Below, piece by piece: positions 23,758-32,295 of a DNA stretch of 64,000 nt. Source of the DNA: Clostridiales bacterium Firm_08 (GTDB lineage: Bacteria > Bacillota > Clostridia > Oscillospirales > QAKW01); the NCBI GenBank assembly GCA_001604045.1, contig LVAN01000009.1, positions 1 to 64,000 of the forward strand, given 5' to 3'. A program made the position numbers and the translations under genes. Numbering within the stretch: position 1 is the first letter of the stretch; each line of letters opens with the position of its first letter. A model generated the notes under the pieces. That model did no database searches and was not told where the DNA came from. It saw only the letters and a list, made by a program, of their open reading frames with translations.

Positions 23758-24804
23758 ATGAAAAAGCACATTGCCGTCATCGGGTACGGCGGGCAGGGCG
23801 CGTGGCATTGCCGTCAGATCGAAAAAAGCGATGTCGTGACGCTTGCCGGCACGTATGATATCAAGGAAGCGCGGATGGAAGCCGCGAAGGCGGACGGCGT
23901 CAGGACGTACCCGTCGAGCAAGGCGATCTTTGAGGACCCGGCGGTCGACGCCGTCGTCATCGCCACGCCCAACGACGACCATAAACGGCTGGTCGTGGAC
24001 GCTCTTGCCGCCGGCAAACACGTCATCTGCGAGAAACCCGTCGAAATGAGCGTCGCGGCGCTGGACGAGATGATAGACGCCGCCCGGAAAAGCGGCAAGA
24101 TCTTTACCGTTCATCAGAACCGCCGGTGGGACGTTGATTTCCTCGGCGTCAAAAAGATCATCGAGGACGGCGACATCGGCGAGCCCCTGCGGGTGGAAAG
24201 CCGCATCCACGGCTCCCGCGGCATCCCGAGCGACTGGAGATGTCAGAAAAAACACGGCGGCGGTATGATCCTTGACTGGGGCGTTCATCTGATCGATCAG
24301 ATGCTTCAGTTGTTTGGGCAAAAGATCGTACGCGTGTACTGCACCGTTACCCATATCACCAACGATGAGGTGGACGACGGTTTCCGGCTCGAACTTTTCT
24401 TTGAGGACGGCAAGACCGTGTATATCGAGGTCGGCACGTACAACTTTATCGCCATGCCGCGCTTCTATATGCAGTGCAAAAAGGGCAGCGCGATCATCGC
24501 CGACTGGACGCAGAAAGCGAAGGTCGCCAAAATGACCGCGTGGCACGAGAGAGACGTTTTGCCGGTACAGACCGCCGCGGGCATCACCAAGACGATGGCG
24601 CCCCGCGACGAGATCACGCTGAAAGAATACGAAGTCGACCGTCCGGTCAGCGACGTACACGATTTCTACCGCAACTTCTGCGCCGCCGTTGACGGCAGGG
24701 AGCCGCAGCTTATCACCCATGCCGAGGTGCGGCGTGTGATGCAGGTCATGGAAGCGGCGTTCGCCTCCGCGGAGAGCGGGCAGACCGTGACCGTATCTAT
24801 ATAA
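23758..24804 (+). CDS. Gfo/Idh/MocA family oxidoreductase
   Basis: 348 residues. The N-terminal Rossmann domain (1 to about 125) has VIGYGGQGAWHCR as the NAD(P) loop, and ATPNDDHKRLV and CEKPVEMS (the EKP lysine). The C-terminal alpha/beta substrate domain has DWGVHLIDQML (the DxGxHxxD motif). It oxidises or reduces a sugar or inositol hydroxyl with NAD(P). It follows the ThuA gene by 7 bp, so the two are co-translated. A short gap leads to the isomerase. Confidence 0.93.
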   Translation: MKKHIAVIGYGGQGAWHCRQIEKSDVVTLAGTYDIKEARMEAAKADGVRTYPSSKAIFEDPAVDAVVIATPNDDHKRLVVDALAAGKHVICEKPVEMSVAALDEMIDAARKSGKIFTVHQNRRWDVDFLGVKKIIEDGDIGEPLRVESRIHGSRGIPSDWRCQKKHGGGMILDWGVHLIDQMLQLFGQKIVRVYCTVTHITNDEVDDGFRLELFFEDGKTVYIEVGTYNFIAMPRFYMQCKKGSAIIADWTQKAKVAKMTAWHERDVLPVQTAAGITKTMAPRDEITLKEYEVDRPVSDVHDFYRNFCAAVDGREPQLITHAEVRRVMQVMEAAFASAESGQTVTVSI

Positions 24805-24854
24805 GGACGCCTCTTTTTAAGAGGTCCCCATAAAAAAGAAAAGGAGACAGTGTT

Positions 24855-25769
24855 ATGAAACTCGGTATCGTTAGCGCAATTTATGACGGATTTACCTTTG
24901 AGGAAATGATCGATCACGCCGCCGCCACCGGTTATGAGTGCGTGGAGGTCGCCTGCTGGCCGCAGGGCAAGGCGGAGCGCCGTTACGCCGGCGTCAGCCA
25001 CATCGACGTGGGCAACACGTCGAAAGAGTATATCGACTATGTGAAAAAATACTGCGCCGATCACAAGATCACCATTTCGTCCCTCGCGTTCTATCCCAAC
25101 ACGATGGACGGAGACCTTGCCAAACGGCAGGCGAGCATCGACCATCTTAAAAAGGTCATCCATATGAGCAACCTGCTTGGCGTCGGACTTGTCACGACGT
25201 TCATCGGCAGAGATCAGACCAAGACCGTTGAGGACAACCTTGAGATCTTTAAGGAAGTCTGGCCGCCCATCATCAAGTTCGCCGAGAGCGAGAACGTAAA
25301 GATCGGCATCGAGAACTGCCCGATGCTGTTCGGCGCGGATCAGTGGCCGGGCGGGCAGAACCTGTTCACCACCCCCAAACTGTGGCGGAAAATGTTTGAG
25401 ATCTGCCCGAGCGACAATTTCGGCATCAACTACGATCCCAGCCACTTTATCTGGCAGCAGATCGACTATGTCAAGCCGATCTACGAGTTCAAAGACAAAA
25501 TCTTTCACGTCCATTACAAAGACATCAAACTTTATAAAGACAGAATGGACGACGTCGGTATCATGGCGTATCCGCTGGAGTATATGAGCCCGAAACTGCC
25601 GGGTCTCGGCGACGTCGACTGGGGCAAATACGTTTCCGCGCTGACCGATATCGGTTATGACGGTCCGACCTGTGTGGAGGTCGAGGACAAGGCGTTCGAG
25701 GGAAGCCGGGAAAAGATCCTTGACTCCGTCGTGCTGTCCTACCGCTATATGCGGAATTTTGTCATCTGA
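24855..25769 (+). CDS. Sugar phosphate isomerase/epimerase (AP2-endonuclease-like TIM barrel)
   Basis: 304 residues of the xylose-isomerase-like TIM-barrel family: KLGIVSAIYDG at the start, GYECVEVACWPQG, IGIENCPML (metal Glu), FGINYDPSHF (metal Asp-His), VHYKDIK and CVEVEDKAFEG (metal Glu). It probably isomerises, epimerises or eliminates on a keto-sugar made by the neighbouring oxidoreductase. Its start has AAAAGGAGA at a good distance. Confidence 0.9.
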   Translation: MKLGIVSAIYDGFTFEEMIDHAAATGYECVEVACWPQGKAERRYAGVSHIDVGNTSKEYIDYVKKYCADHKITISSLAFYPNTMDGDLAKRQASIDHLKKVIHMSNLLGVGLVTTFIGRDQTKTVEDNLEIFKEVWPPIIKFAESENVKIGIENCPMLFGADQWPGGQNLFTTPKLWRKMFEICPSDNFGINYDPSHFIWQQIDYVKPIYEFKDKIFHVHYKDIKLYKDRMDDVGIMAYPLEYMSPKLPGLGDVDWGKYVSALTDIGYDGPTCVEVEDKAFEGSREKILDSVVLSYRYMRNFVI

Positions 25770-25794
25770 AAACATCGCGTTTTCCCGCGAACAT

Positions 25795-25828
25795 AAAATT
25801 TCCCGCAGGCAAGCCTGCGGGAAATTTT
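25795..25828 (+). terminator. Terminator of the ThuA operon
   Basis: Perfect 16-bp arms (25795-25810 and 25813-25828), GC core and T-rich end. Confidence 0.88.
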
Positions 25829-25925
25829 CGTTTTCCCGGCAGTCAGCGCGTTATGAACGGGACAAATAAAAAAAGTGTGAGAGTTTTCGCCGTTTCATTC
25901 GTCTAATAAATGGGGGTGTGTAACA

Positions 25926-27188
25926 ATGAAAAAATACATTTCGATCTTTTTGATGGTTTGCCTGATGGCGGCGTTTACCGCCTGCCGCGGAGAGGATACG
26001 CCGGGAATGAGCGTAAAAAAACCGAAGGATGAGCCGCAGACGCCTGTTGTGCGGCAGGATCAGAGCGAAAACTTCCGGGGCGCGATGACTTCTTTCGCCT
26101 CCGCCCTGCTTCGCGCGCAGGCAAAGCGGGAGGAAAAGGGAAGGAATATCCTCATTGCTCCCTACTCTGTTTTGCCAGCGCTGGCGATGACGGCAAACGG
26201 TGCGGCGGGGGAGACGAAAAAAGAAATGGAGCGTGTTCTCGGGCGGGAGATCGGGACGCTCAATAAGGATCTTTCCGCCTATGCCGGCGACCTGCCGGCT
26301 ACCGACGCCGCCAGACTGCGCGCCGCGAACGGCATTTGGATCAACGCAAAAAAAGATTTCAAGGTTTCCGCTTCGTTTGCCGCGGATCTCAAGACCTACT
26401 ACCGCGCCGAGTTGAAAGAGAAGCCGTTCGGTCCCGCCGCCTTCAGAGAGATCAACGCCTTCGTCAAAAAGAACACCGACGGGATGATCCCTGAGATCCT
26501 GGACAGAATGAACGCAGAGGCGGTAATGTATCTTGTCAACGCGCTCGGATTTGACGCGAAGTGGGCGCGTCCGTACGAAAAAAACGATGTTGAGAAGGGT
26601 GTTTTCACGGCGTATAACGGTACGAAACGAACCGTCAAATTGATGCGTTCCTCGGAAGGGACTTATCTTGAAAACGACAAGGCGCTGGGAATGGTCAAAG
26701 ACTACGAGGGTCATCAGTACGCTTTTGTCGCGCTGTTGCCGAAAGAAGGCGTCGACGTTTATGATCTGCTGGAGTCTCTGGATGCCGATACGCTGGATCT
26801 GCTGCTTTCCAACAAAAAATACGGGACGGTGCATGCGGCGCTGCCGAAGTTTACCGTCGAATACGGCGACGATCTTGTCCCGACGCTTGGAGACATGGGG
26901 ATGGTTACGGCGACGAACGCGAACAAAGCGGATTTCTCCGGCATGGGGGTCTGTAAAGATGGAAGGCTTTACATAGAAACTGTTTTGCACAAGGCAAAGA
27001 TCCAAGTGGACGAACTCGGCACTAAAGCGGGCGCCGCGACGGCGGTGTCAATGGATACAGGGGCCGCCTCTCCGGATAACATCATTAGTATCACGCTGGA
27101 TCGCCCGTTTGTGTATTTTTTGATCGACGCGCACAACGACCTGCCGCTCTTTTGCGGTGTTTTGACAGATATTGGCGATCGATCGTGA
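25926..27188 (+). CDS. Serpin-family lipoprotein (serine protease inhibitor)
   Basis: 420 residues. A lipoprotein signal ends in AAFTAC with Cys20 as the lipidation site, so the protein is anchored outside the membrane. The rest is a serpin: NILIAPYSVLPALAMTANGA, NAFVKKNTDGMIPEIL, YLVNALGFDAKW, the hinge ELGTKAGAATAV (about 363-374), and the shutter end RPFVYFLID and PLFCGVL. The alanine-rich hinge is intact, so an inhibitory mechanism is likely. The scissile region, about residues 375-385 (SMDTGAASP), would set the target. It stands alone between two terminators. Confidence 0.93.
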   Translation: MKKYISIFLMVCLMAAFTACRGEDTPGMSVKKPKDEPQTPVVRQDQSENFRGAMTSFASALLRAQAKREEKGRNILIAPYSVLPALAMTANGAAGETKKEMERVLGREIGTLNKDLSAYAGDLPATDAARLRAANGIWINAKKDFKVSASFAADLKTYYRAELKEKPFGPAAFREINAFVKKNTDGMIPEILDRMNAEAVMYLVNALGFDAKWARPYEKNDVEKGVFTAYNGTKRTVKLMRSSEGTYLENDKALGMVKDYEGHQYAFVALLPKEGVDVYDLLESLDADTLDLLLSNKKYGTVHAALPKFTVEYGDDLVPTLGDMGMVTATNANKADFSGMGVCKDGRLYIETVLHKAKIQVDELGTKAGAATAVSMDTGAASPDNIISITLDRPFVYFLIDAHNDLPLFCGVLTDIGDRS

Positions 27189-27198
27189 CTCCTCAAAT

Positions 27199-27241
27199 CA
27201 ACGACAAGTTCCCGAGGTCATTGACCCCGGGAACTTGTCGT
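27199..27241. terminator. Terminator between the serpin and beta-helix genes
   Basis: 15-bp perfect arms (27199-27213 and 27227-27241). The two flanking genes converge on it. Confidence 0.85.
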
Positions 27242-27270
27242 TAAGAGGGATAAAATGAAGCAAGCGGTCA

Positions 27271-29301
27271 TTATTTGTTGATCGCCGTGCCGCCGACGTA
27301 CAGCGTAAAACCGTTAAAGTCGATGTTCGCATACGTTGTGTCGGCATCGTTGAGGGTGGTGACGTAGGTGTCGCCCGTCAGTTTGATATGGGAGTCTTTA
27401 TCCAGCGTCAGCGTGACGGAAGCGGCGGCGTTCGCGGTGTTGATTGCGCCCTCGTAGGTGGAGGCGGTCAGCGTAAGGGTGACGCTTGACAGCGCGTCCG
27501 CTTCGATATTGCCGGTCAGCGTCTGTTTCGTTGCGTTCAGTGTGACGTTGCCGCCGTTTGAACCGCTCTTGCCCCACTCATCGGTGCCCTTCGCGCTGAT
27601 GAGGATACCGCTGCCAAAATCAAGTTTTGTGTTTTCCAGATTGATGACGGCGTTGGTGTTGGTGATGAAGAACATCGGCGCGGTCTTATAATAGTCCGAT
27701 GTCTTTTGGATGGACAGGGAAGAGTCTTTGGCGGTGAAGGTGCCGGTACCCTCGCCGGCGTCGCCCGACATGGACTGGTAGATCATCACGCCCGCCTGAT
27801 CGACGTCGCCTCGGTTGCCGGTAGCGGAAGCGGTGAGGGTGGAATTTGTGACGGTTGCGCTGTTTTTTCCTTCGATGACCGCCATCTGCGCGCCGTTCGC
27901 CGTGCCGGTGGTGTTTTTGACGCTGATATCGCCGGTGGAGTAGATGACGGGAGAGCCGGCGCCGTTCGTTTCCAGCGTGGAATCGGTGACTGTTACGGTA
28001 CCTTCGCCCCGGTCGGTGGCAAGCGCCGCCGAGGACGCGCCTTTGGTGGTGATGTTGACTTTGGTCGCCTCAATGGTGCCGCCGTAGGTGGCGTCCAGCC
28101 CCCGTGAGCCGGAGGATCCGGTCGTCTTGATGGTGACATCCGTCAGAGTGATCTTCGCGTTTTCGCCGGTGGCGAAGACGGCGTTGCTTCCCTTGGCGTT
28201 GGTGGTAATGGTGGTGTTGCTGATGGAGGCGGTGGAACCGCTTTGTACCAGCACGCCGGAGTTGACACCGTTGAATTCCGAGGCCTCAGTATCTGTCGCG
28301 TCACCCGCGGACTTGGTGATGGTAGCGCCCTCTACCGTGGCGTTGCCGCCGTCGGTGACGAGCAAAGCGCTTTCATCGCTTGCGGAAGAAGTGTACTGTC
28401 CGTTCAGAGTCTGTTCGTCAGTCACTTTTGTCGCGCCGCTCACTTCCGCCGCCGCCTGATCGGAAGCGCCGCTCGGCGCTTTCGCCGTTTCGGAGGACGA
28501 ACTGCCGGTCCCGGCAACGGCTTTACTGATCTTACCGCCCGCGAAGGCGAACGCGGTGACAAAGATGACGGTCGCCAGCAGTAAAATGACGACTTTGTCC
28601 ATGCTATGGAGGGTCTCTTTAAGGGTCTTTTTGTTGAACCGGGACATCAGCAGATAGATGAAGGTCAGTCCCGCGATCAGTCCTTCGGTGACAAAGAGGA
28701 TATAGTAGGGAAATACAGGGGTCGAGGATCTTTCGCTTTCACCGCTGTTTTGCGTCGGCATACCCGGCATGGAGGGCATGCCGTTTTGGCTGTCACCGCT
28801 GCCGTTTTGCATATCGGGCGGGGTGGGCATTCCGGTTTGCGTTCCGTTATCCGGTGTCGCGCTTGTCTCAACTTCGATCAAGCTCCCGCTGTCATCCGTC
28901 GAAGTCTGCGTGATCCCCGCGTCGGTCGAACTGCTTTGCCCGTTGCCGTTCGGCATAGAAGGCATCCCGTTTTGGCCGTTACCGTTGCCGTTTTGCATAT
29001 CCGGCGGGGTAGGCGGCATGCCGTTCTGATCGTCGCTGTTCCCGCCGTTCGGCATTTCGGGCGGCGTGTTTTGCGTGCTGTCGGAAGAACTATCCTGTGA
29101 GGAGGAACCGTCCCGCGCGTTTCGGTCGGGACGGGTCATACCGCCGTCCGGACCGCCGCGCGTCTGTGAGATGGAAGCGGCGGCGGAATTTGCCGCGAAG
29201 GCGTCCTTCGCGAAATACGCCGTGAAGGCGGCGGACAGGAACATCGCCGCGATCACCAGGATCATGATGACGTTTTTCAGCGTTCTGTGTGTATTTTTCA
29301 T
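27271..29301 (-). CDS. Membrane-anchored beta-helix surface protein with Met/Pro/Asn-rich linker
   Basis: 676 residues. There is a hydrophobic N-terminal segment (about 10-30) and a low-complexity region rich in Gly, Asn, Pro and Met (about 45-195), where the unit PPDMQNG...QNGMPSMP occurs twice. Two further membrane helices follow (about 198-220 and 235-256). A long Thr/Ser/Asn-rich parallel beta-helix (about 310-670) is built of short repeats such as ATVEGATITKSAG and ITLTDVTIKTTGS. It is probably a cell-surface adhesin or carbohydrate-binding protein. ATG at 29301 with AAAGGAG is chosen. An OmpR-type repeat pair at its promoter links it to the adjacent two-component system. Confidence 0.8.
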   Translation of the reverse strand: MKNTHRTLKNVIMILVIAAMFLSAAFTAYFAKDAFAANSAAASISQTRGGPDGGMTRPDRNARDGSSSQDSSSDSTQNTPPEMPNGGNSDDQNGMPPTPPDMQNGNGNGQNGMPSMPNGNGQSSSTDAGITQTSTDDSGSLIEVETSATPDNGTQTGMPTPPDMQNGSGDSQNGMPSMPGMPTQNSGESERSSTPVFPYYILFVTEGLIAGLTFIYLLMSRFNKKTLKETLHSMDKVVILLLATVIFVTAFAFAGGKISKAVAGTGSSSSETAKAPSGASDQAAAEVSGATKVTDEQTLNGQYTSSASDESALLVTDGGNATVEGATITKSAGDATDTEASEFNGVNSGVLVQSGSTASISNTTITTNAKGSNAVFATGENAKITLTDVTIKTTGSSGSRGLDATYGGTIEATKVNITTKGASSAALATDRGEGTVTVTDSTLETNGAGSPVIYSTGDISVKNTTGTANGAQMAVIEGKNSATVTNSTLTASATGNRGDVDQAGVMIYQSMSGDAGEGTGTFTAKDSSLSIQKTSDYYKTAPMFFITNTNAVINLENTKLDFGSGILISAKGTDEWGKSGSNGGNVTLNATKQTLTGNIEADALSSVTLTLTASTYEGAINTANAAASVTLTLDKDSHIKLTGDTYVTTLNDADTTYANIDFNGFTLYVGGTAINK

Positions 29302-29349
29302 AATGATTTCTCCTTTCACGAGAGCCGCGGCTCTTTGCTTGTTGGCATT

Positions 29350-29382
29350 ATTATACCCGTCGTTTGTTAAACGAAAGTTAAA
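29350..29382 (-). promoter_or_regulatory. Promoter with OmpR-type direct repeat before the beta-helix gene
   Basis: On the minus strand TTTAAC occurs twice with an 11-bp period (29377-29382 and 29366-29371), covering the -35 position, and TATAAT lies at 29350-29355. Direct repeats with this spacing at the -35 are typical of OmpR/PhoB-type activators, and the gene next upstream is a histidine kinase paired with such a regulator. Confidence 0.6.
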
Positions 29383-29394
29383 GAAACAAAAAAA

Positions 29395-29428
29395 ATTCGT
29401 CCCCCGAAAAAATTCTTCGGGGGACGAA
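29395..29428 (-). terminator. Terminator of the AraC/two-component operon
   Basis: 13-bp GC-rich arms (about 29396-29408 and 29416-29428), followed on the minus strand by a T-rich stretch, just past the kinase stop. Confidence 0.75.
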
Positions 29429-29436
29429 ATACATTT

Positions 29437-30657
29437 TTATTTTTTAAACGTCACGGTAAAGGTCGTTTTGCCGTTTTCCGAGGCGGCGCGGATGGCGCCG
29501 CCGTGCAGGGAGACGATATTTTTCGCGATGGCGAGCCCCAGACCGTAGCGGTCGTCATTACGGTTGCGGGAAGCGTCGACGCGGTAAAACCGCTCAAAGA
29601 TCTTTTCCTCCTCGCCTTTCGGGATGCCTTCGCCCTCATTGGTGACGGTAAGAATGATATCACGGTCCCGCTTGAGCCGAACTTTGATCTCGCCGTTCGG
29701 CGCGCTGTGCTTTACGGCGTTGTCCAGCAGGATGGAGACAAGCTGACGGATCCGGTCCTGCGCCATCGGCATCTCAATGCCGTCCTCGATGTCATCCCGC
29801 AGCGTCAGCCCTTTTTCGAACAGCACCGCCTCGAAGTTGAGAGCCGCGATCTGTACCGTTTTGGAAAGTGAGGCGGTCGTAAGACTTTCAGGCGTATCGC
29901 TTTCGGTTTTCGCGAGCGTGAGCAGGTCGTGGATCAGTTTGTTCATCCTCTCGCTCTCGCTTTTGATGTTTGAAAGCCATTTTGTCTCCTCCGGCTGACG
30001 TTCCAGCGCGTCGGCGCTCGCCATGATGACGGCAAGCGGCGTTTTGAGTTCGTGGCTCGCGTCGGCGATGAAGCGGCGCTGTTTATCAAATGACTCCTGC
30101 ACCGGGCGGATGATCCTGCGGGTAATGGCTTTTGTGAGGAAAAAGGCGATCAGATCGAACGCGGCGAACGCGGCGAGCGAGATCAGCAGTTTGCCGCGAA
30201 GCCGCGCGCCCGTCCTGCGGTCGTCCACGATGACGAGCCGGTCTCCTTTTTTATAGGAATAGGAATATTTCGTGAAATAGAGGTTGCCGACGGATCTGCT
30301 TTTCGGACCCGACGCGAGATACTCCCGCGCCAGCGCCCGCACGGCGGCTTCGTCCATACTGTCGGGGGAGAGGTTGAGGATCTCCTCGATACTGTCGTCG
30401 TCCTCCAGCATCACGGTATAGACGGTGCTGTCCATAAACATAACGCCCTTGAGGTCGCCAAGTTCCCGTCTTTCATCGGGCGGCGCGATATCCTCCATAT
30501 CGTCCCGTTTGTCCATCGCGATCCGGTTCAGACTGTCCTCCACCCGGCGGCGCTCCTCAGTATAGTTTTGCGCGTTGTATGTGACCGCTACGGTGACGGC
30601 GAACGCCGTGAGCAGCAGGAACAACACGAGAAAGATCTTTGTTTTAAGCTTTTTCAT
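29437..30657 (-). CDS. Sensor histidine kinase
   Basis: 406 residues. There are two membrane helices (about 8-28 and 155-175) around a roughly 125-residue extracytoplasmic sensor region rich in acidic residues. The H-box DASHELKTPLAVIM carries the phosphorylated His. The ATPase domain has an N-box DNAVKHS, NEGEGIP in place of the usual DxGxG, and the G2 box RYGLGLAI. It overlaps the response-regulator gene by 14 bp and pairs with it. The G1 Asp replaced by Asn-Glu is slightly unusual. Confidence 0.93.
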   Translation of the reverse strand: MKKLKTKIFLVLFLLLTAFAVTVAVTYNAQNYTEERRRVEDSLNRIAMDKRDDMEDIAPPDERRELGDLKGVMFMDSTVYTVMLEDDDSIEEILNLSPDSMDEAAVRALAREYLASGPKSRSVGNLYFTKYSYSYKKGDRLVIVDDRRTGARLRGKLLISLAAFAAFDLIAFFLTKAITRRIIRPVQESFDKQRRFIADASHELKTPLAVIMASADALERQPEETKWLSNIKSESERMNKLIHDLLTLAKTESDTPESLTTASLSKTVQIAALNFEAVLFEKGLTLRDDIEDGIEMPMAQDRIRQLVSILLDNAVKHSAPNGEIKVRLKRDRDIILTVTNEGEGIPKGEEEKIFERFYRVDASRNRNDDRYGLGLAIAKNIVSLHGGAIRAASENGKTTFTVTFKK

Positions 30658-31336
30658 CGGTCTTCTCCAATCTGTATCCCATCCCGCGCACCGATTTGAT
30701 GTTGACGGCGGCGCCGATGGCTTTCAGTTTGCGGCGGATGAACGAGAGATAGGCTTCAAGGTTATTGCTCTCGATCTCGTTATCATAGCCCCATACCTTG
30801 TCGTAGATCTGCTCTTTGGACAGGATCTGCGCGGGATTGCGCAGAAAATATTCCATGAGCTGAAATTCCTTTTTGACGATGCCGATCTCCTCGCCGGTCG
30901 AGGCGCAGGAAAGGCGGGAGGTTTTAAGGTGCAGGCGGATGTCGCCGTATTCGAGGTAGTCTTTTTTCTCCGCGCTTCCCGTGCCGCGCAGCTGCACGTT
31001 GATCCGTGCGACAAGTTCATCCATATGGAAAGGTTTGGTCAGGTAGTCGTTGGCGCCGCCCTCAAATCCCTGCATTTTATCCTCCAGCAGGGTTTTGGCG
31101 GTCAGCATGATGACTTTGGCGTCGACGCCGCCGGCGCGGATCTCCTTTAAAATTTCAAAACCGTTCATTCCCGGCAGCATGACGTCCAGTACGATGAGAT
31201 CGTAACTGCCGCTTTGCGCCATATAAAGCCCGTTCTCGCCGTCGGTGGCGATATCAGCCTCGTATTTTTCCTGCCGAAGCCTGCTCGCGACAACGTCCGC
31301 GAGTTTGTATTCATCTTCTACGATCAATATTCTCAT
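30644..31336 (-). CDS. OmpR/PhoB-family response regulator
   Basis: 230 residues. The receiver domain (1 to about 118) has EDE near residue 7, the phospho-acceptor in LIVLDVMLPGMNG, TAK and KPF. The winged-helix output domain (about 130-225) has NLEAYLSFIRRKLK and VRGMGYRLE. It is activated by the following kinase. Its ATG overlaps the TGA of the AraC gene (ATGA), so AraC, regulator and kinase form one operon. Confidence 0.95.
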   Translation of the reverse strand: MRILIVEDEYKLADVVASRLRQEKYEADIATDGENGLYMAQSGSYDLIVLDVMLPGMNGFEILKEIRAGGVDAKVIMLTAKTLLEDKMQGFEGGANDYLTKPFHMDELVARINVQLRGTGSAEKKDYLEYGDIRLHLKTSRLSCASTGEEIGIVKKEFQLMEYFLRNPAQILSKEQIYDKVWGYDNEIESNNLEAYLSFIRRKLKAIGAAVNIKSVRGMGYRLEKTDEKA

Positions 31337-32196
31337 GATTTTTTCTCCTTATCTGCCTGTCGGCGGAAGGTTGAAGGCGAGACGCCGTATGTTTTTTTGA
31401 ACAGCTTGTAAAAAAATCTGACGTCCCTATATCCGATCGCCTCGGCGATCTGCGCGACCGGCTGATTTTCCGTCAGCAAAAGATGGCACGCCATTTCCAG
31501 ACGGTAAAACTGCAGGTATTCTGTAAAGGAGATCCCGACGTTTTCAGAAAATATACGGGAGAGATAGGGAACGGTATACCCCAGCCGGTCGCCGATGGTT
31601 TTCAACGTGAGAGGCTCGGCATATTTTTGATGGATGATGGTCAGGATGTCCTGCGTCAGCGTGGAATAACCGCTCTGCCGCGTTTCGCCTGACTGCCGCA
31701 TTATGGTGACGAGCAATTCAATGAGTTGTGCCCTCACCATCGCCTCTTTGCCGGAGCGGTTCTGCCTGAGCTCTCGTGAGATACTGCCGATCAGCCGCAG
31801 CACGCTGCCGTCGCTGTCATGAAAAATGTAATAGGAAAATTTCCCGATGTTGCGGGGCAAATAGTTGATGAGAAAGTGGCTGACAAGCCGTGAAAGATCA
31901 CGGCATCCGTCCAGCGCCGGGTCGATGACGCGGGGAAAAAACAAGAGGTTCACCATTTGGCATTCGCTGTCCCCGTAGTAGGCGTGGATGGAATTGAGAT
32001 CCATGATGAAAAAATCGCCGGGACGAATGATCGACAGATCTCCGTTCATATAGTGCTTCGCCGTGCCGCGCAGCATATAGCCGAGCTCAAAGTAAACGTG
32101 GGAATGGTTACCGTTGTTGGGCTGATCCGCTTCCATCACGACAATGCCGTGGCGATCTACGTAATCCCGCCAATGATCGGCGACCTGATACTGCAT
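31333..32196 (-). CDS. AraC-family transcriptional regulator
   Basis: About 287 residues. The N-terminal cupin sensor (1 to about 150) has NHSHVYFELGYMLRG and RPGDFFIMDLNSIHAYYG. The C-terminal double helix-turn-helix (about 180-285) has LKTIGDRLGYTVPYLSRIF and IAEAIGYRDVRFFYKLFK. It is divergent from the large rhamnosidase gene (99 bp apart), so it probably activates that gene in response to rhamnose or a rhamnoside. The unusual part is the ATGA overlap with a two-component system downstream. ATG at 32196 is preferred over an upstream TTG. Confidence 0.92.
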   Translation of the reverse strand: MQYQVADHWRDYVDRHGIVVMEADQPNNGNHSHVYFELGYMLRGTAKHYMNGDLSIIRPGDFFIMDLNSIHAYYGDSECQMVNLLFFPRVIDPALDGCRDLSRLVSHFLINYLPRNIGKFSYYIFHDSDGSVLRLIGSISRELRQNRSGKEAMVRAQLIELLVTIMRQSGETRQSGYSTLTQDILTIIHQKYAEPLTLKTIGDRLGYTVPYLSRIFSENVGISFTEYLQFYRLEMACHLLLTENQPVAQIAEAIGYRDVRFFYKLFKKTYGVSPSTFRRQADKEKKS

Positions 32197-32295
32197 ATTA
32201 TCATCACCACACTTTTTTGGCAATAAATGAAGGATATAATAATGGTATCACGTTTGGTATACTGATGTCAAGAAAAAAAGAAGGGAACGATCAGT

